A stretch of DNA of 64,000 bases from the NCBI GenBank assembly GCA_035559535.1, contig DATMBG010000043.1, positions 118,821-182,820 of the forward strand. The letters run 5' to 3'. This document shows positions 19,491 through 28,117 of this stretch, in pieces. A program made the position numbers and the translations under genes. The first letter of the stretch is position 1. Each line of letters starts with the position of its first letter. Source of the stretch: Candidatus Limnocylindrales bacterium. GTDB taxonomy: Bacteria > Moduliflexota > Moduliflexia > Moduliflexales > JAUQPW01. The notes beneath the pieces are model-generated. The model saw only the letters and a list, made by a program, of their open reading frames with translations, was not told the origin of the DNA and did no database searches.

Positions 19491-21185
19491 TTACAATTCC
19501 ATGATAAGGAGCGAGATCATGGGACGTTTCTCAATGCGTTTTGAGAAAAATTTGGTCAACCGGCTACGAATCCTGGCCTCGATTTCAGGGACTTCGAGTT
19601 TTAGTTCCGGGTTCATTTCCTGAATTTCTTTGATAATAAGTTGTTTGGCTTCTTCAATGAGTTCGGTGGATTCCTTGACGAACATAAAACCGCGGGAAGC
19701 GATTTCCGGCCCTGTAATGATTTTACCATCTTCCTTACTTAAAACCAGACCTATGATAACAATTCCCTCATCGGCCAACCGCTGCCGATCCCGGAGCAGA
19801 ATATCACTGGCGGCTCCTATACCTTTTCCATCGACAAATACCCGTCCTGTATGAACTTTTCCGGCAATGGTGGCCGTCTCTTTGGTTATCCGAATGACGT
19901 CCCCATTTTCTGCCAATAAGATACGATCGGGGGGAATTCCCACGCTTTCGGCCAGTTGGGCATGCCAGGCGAGGTGGCGATATTCCCCGTGGACCGGGAC
20001 GAAATATTTGGGACGAACCAGGTTGATCATGAGCTTTAACTCTTCCTGGGAGGCATGTCCTGAAACATGGGTATTTGAGGCTTCTCCGTATAAAACGTCC
20101 ACCTGCTTTCTAAAAAGGTGATTGACGACCCTGGCAATAGACCTTTCATTACCCGGAATGATGCGGGCCGAAATAATTACGGTATCTCCCGGTTGTAATT
20201 TAAATTGTTTGTACTCATCTACGGCCATTCGGGATAAGGCGGACATAGGCTCGCCCTGACTTCCCGTGGTAAGGATCACCACCCCATTGGGGGGATAATG
20301 ATCAATTTCATGAAATTTAATCAGTGTTCCTTTTGGAATATGCAGGTATCCGAGTTCCAGGGCGATATTCACATTTGTAATCATGCTTTTACCACTAATA
20401 ATGACCTTTTTATTGAGGCGATGGGCGATATCGATGATATGTTGAATGCGATGAATATGAGAGGCAAAGCAGGCGATGATAATACGTTTTTTGGCGTTCT
20501 GGAAGATATTTCCCAGGGCATCTCCTACCACCTTTTCCGAAGGTGTATAGCCCTTACGTCCTGCGTTGGTGCTATCCGATAATAAGAGAAGAACCCCCTC
20601 TGCGCCATATAAAGCAAACCGATGAAACTGGGTAGATTCTCCATACATAGGGGTTTGATCTAGTTTGAAATCCCCGGTATGAATGATGGGCCCAATGGGG
20701 GTCTGGATGGCAAGTCCTACGCCCCCGACAATACTGTGGGTAATCCCAATAAGCTCCACCTGAAAGTGTTCTGTTTTAAAACTTTCCCCGGCCTCCAAGG
20801 GGATTAATTGCGCTTTTTTGGAAAGCTTATACTCCCGGAGTTTAGAGTCAACCAATCCGATGGTTAAGGGGGTTCCGTATACGGGAACCTCTATACTTCT
20901 TAATAAGAAAGGAAGTGCACCGATATGATCCTCATGTCCATGGGTTAAAACAACGGCTTTGACTCGCTCTTTGTTCTCCAGAAGGTAAGTCATATCCGGA
21001 ATGACCAGATCGATACCGTGCATATCTTCTTCAGGGAACATGAGCCCTGCATCGATCACGATGATCTCATTCCGATGTTGCAGGAGCATCATATTTAGTC
21101 CGATTTCTCCCAGACCTCCCAGCGGAATTATAGAGACGGTCGATTCATCTCCTTGTAGTAACTGAATACTATTAAGCTCTAACAT
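19491..21185 (-). CDS. rnj: Ribonuclease J
   Basis: Metallo-beta-lactamase/beta-CASP nuclease with 5'-to-3' exonuclease and endonuclease activity in RNA decay and rRNA processing. The zinc-binding motif LTHGHEDHIGALPF is near residue 75, followed by HTGDFKLDQTP, SDSTNAGRKG (with the beta-CASP domain after it) and VHGEYRHLAWHAQLA near the end of the catalytic core, then a C-terminal domain. From the ATG at 21185 it is 564 residues. A TTG at 21206 would add 7 residues, but GGAGA is placed well for the ATG. Either start overlaps the end of rsmA, so translation is coupled. Confidence 0.93.
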   Translation of the reverse strand: MLELNSIQLLQGDESTVSIIPLGGLGEIGLNMMLLQHRNEIIVIDAGLMFPEEDMHGIDLVIPDMTYLLENKERVKAVVLTHGHEDHIGALPFLLRSIEVPVYGTPLTIGLVDSKLREYKLSKKAQLIPLEAGESFKTEHFQVELIGITHSIVGGVGLAIQTPIGPIIHTGDFKLDQTPMYGESTQFHRFALYGAEGVLLLLSDSTNAGRKGYTPSEKVVGDALGNIFQNAKKRIIIACFASHIHRIQHIIDIAHRLNKKVIISGKSMITNVNIALELGYLHIPKGTLIKFHEIDHYPPNGVVILTTGSQGEPMSALSRMAVDEYKQFKLQPGDTVIISARIIPGNERSIARVVNHLFRKQVDVLYGEASNTHVSGHASQEELKLMINLVRPKYFVPVHGEYRHLAWHAQLAESVGIPPDRILLAENGDVIRITKETATIAGKVHTGRVFVDGKGIGAASDILLRDRQRLADEGIVIIGLVLSKEDGKIITGPEIASRGFMFVKESTELIEEAKQLIIKEIQEMNPELKLEVPEIEARIRSRLTKFFSKRIEKRPMISLLIMEL

Positions 21186-22005
21186 GTATAGGGTCTCCGT
21201 ATTCAAATTCCTTTCTCTGTTCTACTAGATAGTTACTGAGAAGGACGAATTTTTCAACGGATAAAGCTTCTGCTCGGAGGTGAGGTGAAATATGGAGTTC
21301 CTCTAAAGCCTTATCCAGTAAAAGGGGTGAATAAATCAGATTAAGATGCGACTTGAGAGTATTCCGGAGGGTCTTTCTCCTTTGGGAAAACGCCTGCTTA
21401 ATTAACTTAAGAAGATGGTTTAGATCTTTAACTTTAAATCTCGGCTCATCCAATACGGTAAATTTAAGGACTGCCGAATCCACTTCAGGAGGTGGATTAA
21501 AGGCTTCCGGGGGGACCGTAAAACAGAATTTAACTTCACTCCATAACTGACATACGATGGATAAATATCCATACGCTTTTCCTCCCGGTTGGGCTATTAC
21601 TCGTTCGGCCACCTCTTTCTGAAACATAAGGGTCATGGTGGAAAAAAAGGTTCTATTCTCCAAAAGATGAAGAAGAATAGGAGTAGCCACATAGTAGGGA
21701 AGGTTGGCTATGACTTTTACCTTTTTTTGAAGTCCCAATTTTTCATAGTCCATCTTGAGGGCATCTGCCTGGATGATTCGAACGTGGGGTACATCGGCGA
21801 AGATAGTTTTTAAATGTTGGTAAAGTGATTCATCCAACTCGATGGCTATTAAGTGGGATACTATTTTCGATAAAGGTTTCGTTAAGGCCCCCAAACCGGG
21901 ACCTATCTCAAGAACAGTATCTTCGGGATGAACTTCGGAGGTTTGGATAATTTTTTGGATCACCCAGGGGTTGACCAAAAAGTGTTGTCCCAATCGTTTT
22001 CTCAT
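21172..22005 (-). CDS. rsmA: 16S rRNA dimethyladenosine transferase (KsgA/RsmA)
   Basis: Uses S-adenosylmethionine to dimethylate two adjacent adenosines in the 3' terminal hairpin of 16S rRNA, a late 30S assembly checkpoint. 277 residues. Motifs are RKRLGQHFLVNP at the N terminus, VLEIGPGLGALTKPL (SAM loop), AIELDE, QADALKMDY and the catalytic VIANLPYYVATPIL. The C-terminal helical domain is present. It is the middle gene of a minus-strand trio: its start overlaps the stop of the zinc-ribbon gene by one base, and its end overlaps the RNase J start. Both neighbours on the RNA side suggest an rRNA maturation and decay operon. Confidence 0.95.
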   Translation of the reverse strand: MRKRLGQHFLVNPWVIQKIIQTSEVHPEDTVLEIGPGLGALTKPLSKIVSHLIAIELDESLYQHLKTIFADVPHVRIIQADALKMDYEKLGLQKKVKVIANLPYYVATPILLHLLENRTFFSTMTLMFQKEVAERVIAQPGGKAYGYLSIVCQLWSEVKFCFTVPPEAFNPPPEVDSAVLKFTVLDEPRFKVKDLNHLLKLIKQAFSQRRKTLRNTLKSHLNLIYSPLLLDKALEELHISPHLRAEALSVEKFVLLSNYLVEQRKEFEYGDPIHVRA

Positions 22006-24035
22006 TATTTAAGCTCGCTGACTAACCAGGGACTTTTAAAAAGCTTATCCTGGCATTGAGCTTCATATTTTTTGAGAACCCAGGTTCTTTTTTCATTTGG
22101 ATTGTTCTTTTCTTGAAGCTCAACAAAGGCATTTCTTTTTACAGAAGAAAATATACATTTCGGATTTGTAGATAAATCCTGGAGATGCGCCGGGTTTTTA
22201 AAATAGAGCGGGAGATCTTTAAAAATTTTTTCTACTTCTTCGAGTTGTTTCTTCATAGAAGGTAAATCGACATTTAACTGGGCCATCTCAGCTTTTAACC
22301 GTTCCACGGGAGAGCGGGTCGGATCCTCGAGATCTGTGGCCAATTCGTATTGTTGTTCTAGTTCGGCTATTTTTTTTCTGAGTTCCTCGATCTGAGGATT
22401 ATATTGATTCTCCAGATTATTGATATATTTCTGCTGTTCAATCTGTGCCGCTTTAAGGTCATCCTCATTCCTGGAGATTTGATCTAGCAATTTTTTCTCT
22501 TTTTGAACATTGGTCGTATAAAGAGATTTACCAAAAGGATCGGTTCGATCTATATTTTCCCTTTGGATCTGGATAGCTTTGGCCAGATCTTCGCGTAAAG
22601 CCTTCCCTTTCTCCTGGAAGGCCGCGACCTTTGCAAGACTTTCTTTCTTCTTACTCTCAAATTCAAGGAGTAGATCCCGGAGGTCTGCCCTTGCTTTTTC
22701 TAAAGAATCTTTAAGGATCTTTGAAGGGACTTTATTGGACTCATACTGTTTAATCTGAGCAGCTTTTAAGTTAAGTTGTTCTTCTATAGATCGGATGGTT
22801 TGTTGAAGTTCTGCCTTTCTCTGGATAAGGCTTCCCAGATTTTGCTGATCATAGGGGTTATCTATTTGCAACAGCTTACCTTCCTCTATTTTTGGAAAGT
22901 TGGGCGTGGTAGCTATCAACTTAAGAATTTCGTGATCCTCATATTTGGCAGCCGCCAAACCCAGATGGACGATTTCTTCTGGACCGGGTTCCTCTTGGGC
23001 GATAAGCTGAGAATATTGTTTTAAAAGTTTTTCATGGTTGGACGGCAAAATAACTTTAGCCAGTACCCCTAAACCCAAAAGTCCGACCAAGACCATCAAA
23101 CCTTGAACCAGGATATTTTTTCGTTTTGCCAATTTCTTCTGTAAATCGGAACCAGGGCCTTTTTCGGTCAGGGCATCCAAAGCTTTTTCTAGATCAGAGA
23201 AATCTTCCGTTATTGAGCCTGGTACTGAAGGGTTTCTGATGGTTTTACCCGGTTCCTGGATGAGAGTTTTACCTGGCTCTTTTGAAGGGGTCACAGCATG
23301 GGTTGAGACTTTAGTTTTATCCCGTAGGGGTTGAACCTGAATTTTTTTCAATTCTTTCTCAACCTCTGGATCCTGGGGATCCAGCCTTCGACCACAAATA
23401 TAACAGGTATCCCTTCCCAACTTAAGACTTTGGATACAACACAAAGTCAGGGGTTGCCTTCTGGCTGTTCCTGTATCGGGAGTATCCTTCATAAGGGGCG
23501 GTTCTTTAGCTACGGGGTCCAGGGAAGTCTTGCGGAGGTCGAGTTCTTCCCCGGAAGAAATTCGGGGGGTCTCATCTTCAGAACGATCCATGTAAGTTTT
23601 GGTTGTCATTTCCATGGTTTGAGTAGTTAGAGGTACATCTTTATCAGGTCCTTCCAGGGGTTGGGTAGAGGATATCTCCTCATCCTTTGACGGGGAAGAT
23701 TTATTCTCTTCTAGAGTTAACGGTCCCAAATTAAGATCCACCAGGGTTTCTTGAGGTTGAGTCAGCTCAAAATTTAGTTGGTCTAAAGAAGGTATATTTT
23801 CAGTTTTAGGTTCTCGACGATCCTTAGATTCTACTTTTTCTACAGATTCAGATGTTGAATTCTCCGGGGGTATAAGAAGCGCGTCTAAATCCATATCCAA
23901 TTCAAAATGATTTTTGGTTTCCTGATCTGGTTTAAATAAAGTTCCACACTGGCTACATCGGATTGCCTTTTTCTGGTCAGCTTCACTTGCTTTTATAACC
24001 TGTGAGGCGTTACAACTTGGGCAATTGATTGTCAT
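22005..24035 (-). CDS. Zinc-ribbon, single-pass membrane, coiled-coil protein (MJ0042-type N terminus)
   Basis: 676 residues, function unknown. The N terminus is an MJ0042-type zinc ribbon (Cys5, Cys8, Cys27, Cys30). A second CxxC-like group (CYICGRRL) lies near residue 210. Between them is a low-complexity acidic region. One transmembrane helix is predicted near 308-332 (GLMVLVGLLGLGVLAKVIL). The remaining ~340 residues are mostly coiled coil (about 400-620) with heptad-rich Leu/Glu/Lys. Zinc ribbon inside and coiled coil outside is the likely topology. It is the first gene of the operon with rsmA and rnj (1-base overlap), but the link may be only transcriptional. A minus-strand TATAAT at 24067-24072 may belong to its promoter. 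Confidence 0.7.
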   Translation of the reverse strand: MTINCPSCNASQVIKASEADQKKAIRCSQCGTLFKPDQETKNHFELDMDLDALLIPPENSTSESVEKVESKDRREPKTENIPSLDQLNFELTQPQETLVDLNLGPLTLEENKSSPSKDEEISSTQPLEGPDKDVPLTTQTMEMTTKTYMDRSEDETPRISSGEELDLRKTSLDPVAKEPPLMKDTPDTGTARRQPLTLCCIQSLKLGRDTCYICGRRLDPQDPEVEKELKKIQVQPLRDKTKVSTHAVTPSKEPGKTLIQEPGKTIRNPSVPGSITEDFSDLEKALDALTEKGPGSDLQKKLAKRKNILVQGLMVLVGLLGLGVLAKVILPSNHEKLLKQYSQLIAQEEPGPEEIVHLGLAAAKYEDHEILKLIATTPNFPKIEEGKLLQIDNPYDQQNLGSLIQRKAELQQTIRSIEEQLNLKAAQIKQYESNKVPSKILKDSLEKARADLRDLLLEFESKKKESLAKVAAFQEKGKALREDLAKAIQIQRENIDRTDPFGKSLYTTNVQKEKKLLDQISRNEDDLKAAQIEQQKYINNLENQYNPQIEELRKKIAELEQQYELATDLEDPTRSPVERLKAEMAQLNVDLPSMKKQLEEVEKIFKDLPLYFKNPAHLQDLSTNPKCIFSSVKRNAFVELQEKNNPNEKRTWVLKKYEAQCQDKLFKSPWLVSELK

Positions 24036-24097
24036 AACTAAGGCTCCTCAATAAGAAGATGGTTTTATTATAAGGTTTTAAATATAGATAAATGTGA

Positions 24098-24126
24098 TTG
24101 ACAATTCCCGGTGAATTAATTATATA
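24098..24126 (+). promoter_or_regulatory. Candidate sigma-70 promoter upstream of the NtrC-type regulator
   Basis: TTGACA (24098-24103), a 17-base spacer and TATATA (24121-24126). It would give a leader of more than 400 bases before the regulator. Confidence 0.4.
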
Positions 24127-24567
24127 ACATTTCCATATTGTAATACTTTACGCAGTGATACAAAATTCATACCGGCGACTCAGGAAATAAAGCGGCCATT
24201 TATATAGTTTGGTCTGGGTTAATATCTTAATAATACTAAGTGTAACAGGGTTTATTCTATTTGCAATCATTTTTTTAAATGCAGAAGATGACTTTATATT
24301 CCCAGGGGGAAGAGGATCGAAGTTTTAAACAGAAAAGAGGAAGATATCCAGACGGTGGCTACAGATTTCTGATACTGGATATGGAATTCCTGAGAAGAGC
24401 CTAAACTAAAGTTTTCAATCCATTTTTTAAACGTATGCTTAGATTAACCCTTAGTCGTAAGATCATGATTTCTCTGGATGGAACTATAGAGGTTCCAGGT
24501 GAGGAAGGTAAAGGTACTGTTTTACAGTATTTCTTCCGGTCGTATGGAAGAAAGGAGGCCAAGCCAT
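24127..24567. other. AT-rich non-coding region upstream of the response regulator
   Basis: No coding frame with sequence character is seen here. Close to the regulator start lie two small inverted repeats: TACTGT (24515-24520) with ACAGTA (24524-24529), and CTTCC (24533-24537) with GGAAG just before the ribosome site. They could be operator or leader structures. Otherwise I see nothing I can name. Confidence 0.3.
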
Positions 24568-25941
24568 ATGCAGTATCAGAAAATACTTGTTGTTGATGAC
24601 GAAGAGAGTATTCGGTATATGCTAAAGATGGCTCTTGAGGAGGCAGGTTATGAAGTGGAATTAGCTTCAGACGGTATTACCGCACTGGCAAAGTTAACAG
24701 AGAGTGTTTTTGATTGTGTCATCAGTGATGTGCGAATGCCTGAGATGAGCGGACTCGAACTTTTAAAGGCCATTCAAGAGGTTCGTCCCGATCTTACCGT
24801 CATTGTGATGTCTGCCTTTGGGAGTTTAGATACCGCCATTGAGGCCATGAAGCTGGGAGCTTACGACTATGTCTCTAAGCCTTTTAAACAGGATGAAATC
24901 CTTTTAACTTTAAAAAAAGCCGAGGAGCGGGAACGACTTCGGAAGGAAAATCTTTTGCTTCGCCGCGAGGTTGAGAAAAAATATAGTTTTGACAATATCA
25001 TCGGAAAAAGTACCAAGATGCAGGAAATCTTTCGGAGAATAGAAAAGATCGCAGAGTATAAGAGTACGGTTTTAATTACTGGCGAGAGTGGAACCGGAAA
25101 AGAACTGGTTGCCAAGGCCATCCATTATAGTAGTCCCAGACGGGATCTTCCTTTTATCGCAGTAAATTGCGGAGCGATTCCTGGAGAGTTGTTGGAAAGC
25201 GAGCTCTTCGGTCATGTAAAAGGTGCCTTTACAGGAGCTATAGCGGCTAAGAAAGGTCTTTTTACAGAGGCGGATAAAGGAACCATTTTTTTAGACGAAA
25301 TTGGAGACCTTCCCCTCAATTTACAGGTCAAGCTTTTACGGGTCTTGCAAGAAGGAGAAATTCGCCGGGTGGGGGATACAAGAACGTTTCAAGTCGATGT
25401 GCGGGTTATTGCGGCTACGGCTAAAGATTTATTAGAAGAGGTGCAAAAAGGTAATTTTCGTGAAGACCTGTACTATCGGCTTAACGTAGTTCCTTTTTAT
25501 CTTCCCCCATTACGGGAGCGCCGAGAAGATATACCTTTGCTGGTCTGGCATTTCCTCAGGAAATACAGTGCAGAAACCGGCAAAGAGATCAAAGAGATAA
25601 CCCCAGATGCTATGAATGCCCTGGTAGCATACGAATGGAAGGGCAACGTTAGAGAGCTGGAGAATGTTATCGAACGGGCTGTTGTAATGTCTGAAGGGCA
25701 GATTATCACAACAGAGTATCTTCCGGAGGGATTGGTTAAAAGCGCCTCGGATATCATCCTAAAAATTCCGGAATCTCGGATCTCGATCAAGACAACGGTT
25801 AAAGAGCTTGTGGAGATGGCCGAAAAGGAGCTCATTGCCCGGGCATTGGCGAAGACAGGCAATAACCGTACCCGTGCAGCAGAACTTCTGGAGATCAGTC
25901 ACCGGGCGTTGATGTATAAGCTAAAGGAATATCACCTGTAG
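24568..25941 (+). CDS. Sigma-54-dependent response regulator (NtrC family)
   Basis: 457-residue enhancer-binding activator. Receiver domain 1-120 with acidic pocket Asp10/Asp11, phosphoacceptor Asp54 (CVISDVRMPEMSG) and the conserved Lys in VSKPF. Central AAA+ domain with Walker A GESGTGKE at 172-179 and the sigma-54 contact loop GAFTGA at 219-224, then a C-terminal Fis-type helix-turn-helix (RTRAAELLEISHRALMYKLK). A longer frame begins at 24499, but AAAGGAGG lies 9 bases before the ATG at 24568, where the receiver starts. No sensor kinase gene is adjacent, so it is an orphan. The family includes PilR, and pil genes lie 10 kb upstream, but nothing in the sequence proves that target. Confidence 0.93.
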   Translation: MQYQKILVVDDEESIRYMLKMALEEAGYEVELASDGITALAKLTESVFDCVISDVRMPEMSGLELLKAIQEVRPDLTVIVMSAFGSLDTAIEAMKLGAYDYVSKPFKQDEILLTLKKAEERERLRKENLLLRREVEKKYSFDNIIGKSTKMQEIFRRIEKIAEYKSTVLITGESGTGKELVAKAIHYSSPRRDLPFIAVNCGAIPGELLESELFGHVKGAFTGAIAAKKGLFTEADKGTIFLDEIGDLPLNLQVKLLRVLQEGEIRRVGDTRTFQVDVRVIAATAKDLLEEVQKGNFREDLYYRLNVVPFYLPPLRERREDIPLLVWHFLRKYSAETGKEIKEITPDAMNALVAYEWKGNVRELENVIERAVVMSEGQIITTEYLPEGLVKSASDIILKIPESRISIKTTVKELVEMAEKELIARALAKTGNNRTRAAELLEISHRALMYKLKEYHL

Positions 25942-25988
25942 AAGTCAAAACTGGCATTGTTCTTAACCTTTAGACTTCTACAAAGGAC

Positions 25989-26075
25989 TTGACAATTTTA
26001 GGTTACGATTAAAATTACTCTTATCAAGAGGGTTATACTTCTCCCTGTAATTTAATCGTAATTTGATATTGTCAA
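25989..26075. promoter_or_regulatory. Long imperfect inverted repeat upstream of the aldolase gene
   Basis: The ~30-base left arm (25989-26018, beginning TTGACAAT and ending GATTAAAATTAC) matches the reverse complement of the right arm (26047-26075) at about 25 of 30 positions, with a 28-base loop. The left arm contains a -35-like TTGACA. It ends 19 bases before the aldolase start codon. It could be a pair of operator half-sites, a leader hairpin, or a small foldback element. Confidence 0.55.
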
Positions 26076-26094
26076 TATAAACAGGAGGAGAACA

Positions 26095-27144
26095 ATGATA
26101 GATCTACAAGAATTATTAGGAACTGAAGCCAAGGATCTTTTAGAGTATAAATGTAAAGGTATTCCTAAAGAGCTCCTTCATATCCCAGGACCCGATTTTG
26201 TAGATAGGGTTGTAGCTCTCAGTGATAGGCCTGCTCCCGTTCTGAGAAATCTTCAAACTGTGTTTGATCATGGAAGGCTCGCCCATACGGGTTATCTTTC
26301 TATTCTTCCCGTTGATCAGGGTATTGAACACTCGGGTGGAAGTGCCTTTGCCCCTAATCCTATTTATTTTGATCCCGAAAATATTATGAAGCTGGCTATC
26401 GAAGGTGGATGTAATGCCGTAGCTTCTACCTTGGGGGTGATGGGGGCAGTGGCCAGGAAATATGCCCATAAAATTCCCTTTATCCTCAAGATAAATCACA
26501 ATGAATTATTGACCTATCCCAATAAGTACGATCAGATTCTTTTTGCCAGTGTAGAGCAAGCCTTCGATATGGGGGCCGTAGCCGTTGGGGCCACGGTTTA
26601 TTTCGGTTCTGAAGAATCGAGCCGACAAATTCAGGAAGTTAGAGAAGCTTTTGAATATGCCCATAGTCTGGGTATGTTTACAGTATTATGGGCTTATTTG
26701 CGAAATAGTGCTTTTAAAACCAAAGAAGCCGATTATCATGTTTCAGCGGATTTAACCGGTCAGGCCAATCATCTATCGGTTACCCTGGAGGCAGATATTG
26801 TAAAACAAAAGCAGGCCGAAAATAATGGAGGATTTAAGGCCCTTAACTTTGGAAAAACCCATGAAAAAGTCTATACCGAGCTCACCACCAATCATCCCAT
26901 TGATTTAACACGGTATCAGGTGGCCAATTGCTATATGGGTAGAGCCGGATTGATCAACTCCGGGGGCGAATCAGGTAAAAACGATCTGGCTCAGGCGGTG
27001 AGAACTGCGATTATCAACAAAAGAGCCGGTGGAATGGGGCTCATTTCCGGACGAAAGGCTTTCCAGAAGCCTATGGAAGAGGGGGTTAAGCTCCTCAACG
27101 CTATTCAGGATGTTTATTTGAATAAGGATATTACCATAGCTTAG
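26095..27144 (+). CDS. fbaB: Class I fructose-bisphosphate aldolase, DhnA/FbaB type
   Basis: Schiff-base aldolase that interconverts fructose-1,6-bisphosphate with glyceraldehyde-3-phosphate and dihydroxyacetone phosphate. 349 residues, the same length as E. coli FbaB and of the archaeal-type DhnA family. Recognisable parts are [15 protein letters not shown] near the N terminus, [14 protein letters not shown], and [15 protein letters not shown], whose Lys is the expected Schiff-base residue, followed by the phosphate-binding end [18 protein letters not shown]. There is no class II metal-site signature. The ribosome site AGGAGGAG is 5-12 bases before the ATG. It is preceded by a long inverted repeat and followed by two overlapping palindromes. 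It is monocistronic. Confidence 0.93.
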   Translation: MIDLQELLGTEAKDLLEYKCKGIPKELLHIPGPDFVDRVVALSDRPAPVLRNLQTVFDHGRLAHTGYLSILPVDQGIEHSGGSAFAPNPIYFDPENIMKLAIEGGCNAVASTLGVMGAVARKYAHKIPFILKINHNELLTYPNKYDQILFASVEQAFDMGAVAVGATVYFGSEESSRQIQEVREAFEYAHSLGMFTVLWAYLRNSAFKTKEADYHVSADLTGQANHLSVTLEADIVKQKQAENNGGFKALNFGKTHEKVYTELTTNHPIDLTRYQVANCYMGRAGLINSGGESGKNDLAQAVRTAIINKRAGGMGLISGRKAFQKPMEEGVKLLNAIQDVYLNKDITIA

Positions 27145-27145
27145 T

Positions 27146-27168
27146 ACTCTATCTTAGAGTGGCCACTC
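27146..27168 (+). terminator. Two overlapping palindromes right after fbaB
   Basis: ACTCTA (27146-27151) and TAGAGT (27155-27160) form a 6-bp stem with a 3-base loop. GAGTGGCCACTC (27157-27168) is a perfect 12-base palindrome sharing four bases with it, so the two structures exclude each other. They start two bases after the stop codon. No T run follows. Confidence 0.35.
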
Positions 27169-27181
27169 CCGGTGAAGTAAT

Positions 27182-27324
27182 GCCATTAAGTTAAAAATGG
27201 AAGAAGACGCTCCACCCTTTCCCTTCCCCTGCAGTAGCAGAGGAAGGGACTGGGAAGGAGACCTTAACTTAACCTCATGGCTCGACGGGAAGGTTAGGTA
27301 GGGCGAAGGAACGCTTCGCCCTAC
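27182..27324. repeat. Composite foldback (MITE/REP-like) element
   Basis: Outer pairs: GCCATTAAGTTAA (27182-27194) with TTAACTTAACCTCATGGC (27264-27281). Inner pairs: CCCTTTCCCTTCCCCTGC (27215-27232) with GCAGAGGAAGGGACTGGG (27237-27254), 15 of 18 matching. Directly after is an 11-bp perfect hairpin, GTAGGGCGAAG (27298-27308) with CTTCGCCCTAC (27314-27324). It fills the gap between fbaB and the yqeY-like gene. Confidence 0.55.
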
Positions 27325-27353
27325 ACGTCTTTAGATAGAAGAATAACCTTACA

Positions 27354-27809
27354 ATGACTGAAGAGAATTCCCTTAGAAAACGGTTAGACGAAGAAATAAA
27401 AGCTGCCATGAAAGCTCAAAATAAAACGCGACTTTCGGCGCTTCGATCTATTAAATCGGCTGTTAGAAACAAGGAAATCGACCTCCACAAAGAATTATCC
27501 GATGTAGAAATCCAGGACGTCGTTGCCACCCTGGTTAAACAACGCAAAGATTCCATTGAGCAATTTTCTAAAGGAGGTCGTGGAGATCTGGTTGCGCAAG
27601 AAACCGGTGAACTGAATGTACTTTTAGAATTTCTTCCTCAACAATTAACCGAAGCAGAAGTAGAAGCTATCGTTGATAAAGCCCTTGCTGAGTTGGGTGC
27701 TTCTTCTATAAAGGATCTGGGCAAAGTCATGAAACATGTGATGTCCCGGGTAGCCGGTCGAGCGGAGGGCAGGATGGTAAATGAGATTGTGAGAAGAAAG
27801 TTAGGCTGA
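27354..27809 (+). CDS. GatB/YqeY domain-containing protein
   Basis: 151-residue stand-alone YqeY-type protein related to the tail domain of the GatB subunit of Asp/Glu-tRNA amidotransferase. Visible parts are LRKRLDEEIKAAMKAQNKTR, LSALRSIKSAVRNKEID and, at the C terminus, LGKVMKHVMSRVAGRAEGR, the segment that resembles tRNA-recognition helices. Its cellular role is not settled, and a tRNA-dependent amidation helper is often suggested. In many bacteria it lies close to dnaG and rpoD. Here it is ~5 kb upstream of them, separated by mutS2 and a nuclease-like gene. The start ATG at 27354 fits the family N terminus. Confidence 0.9.
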   Translation: MTEENSLRKRLDEEIKAAMKAQNKTRLSALRSIKSAVRNKEIDLHKELSDVEIQDVVATLVKQRKDSIEQFSKGGRGDLVAQETGELNVLLEFLPQQLTEAEVEAIVDKALAELGASSIKDLGKVMKHVMSRVAGRAEGRMVNEIVRRKLG

Positions 27810-28117
27810 AGGGATAACAGGGTGAAATGACCTTTCACCGCCAACATCACCCTATAAGCCTCTTTAAATCTCGACCTATTCTTTAGCTTATTGCACACAC
27901 ACTCCCTTCATTTCAGATATCACAGCATCGAGATAAACCCAATCAGGTTTCCCGGCCGGGATCATTTCCAGCACCACCAACCATTACCTGTATCTGGACC
28001 GGTCTGTTTTGACAGAATTAATCGGGTTGACAGAATGATTCTAGGGTAGTAAGCTGTGATAGATTGAAAGAGTCTTTAAAATCGATTTAATTTGATCCTA
28101 AAGAGGAAGATTCGCAG
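27810..28117. other. Non-coding gap with small hairpin and direct repeats
   Basis: GGTGAAA (27821-27827) and TTTCACC (27833-27839) form a 7-bp stem that may end the yqeY transcript. TTGACAGAAT occurs twice (28009-28018 and 28027-28036), 18 bases apart. The second copy could serve as the -35 of the next gene, with a poor -10 (TAAGCT at 28050). Nothing else is recognised. Confidence 0.35.

Noticed and set aside
25949-25966. Sigma-54 promoter-like TGGCATTG after the NtrC-type regulator
   Set aside because: The -12 GC element is missing at the required distance.
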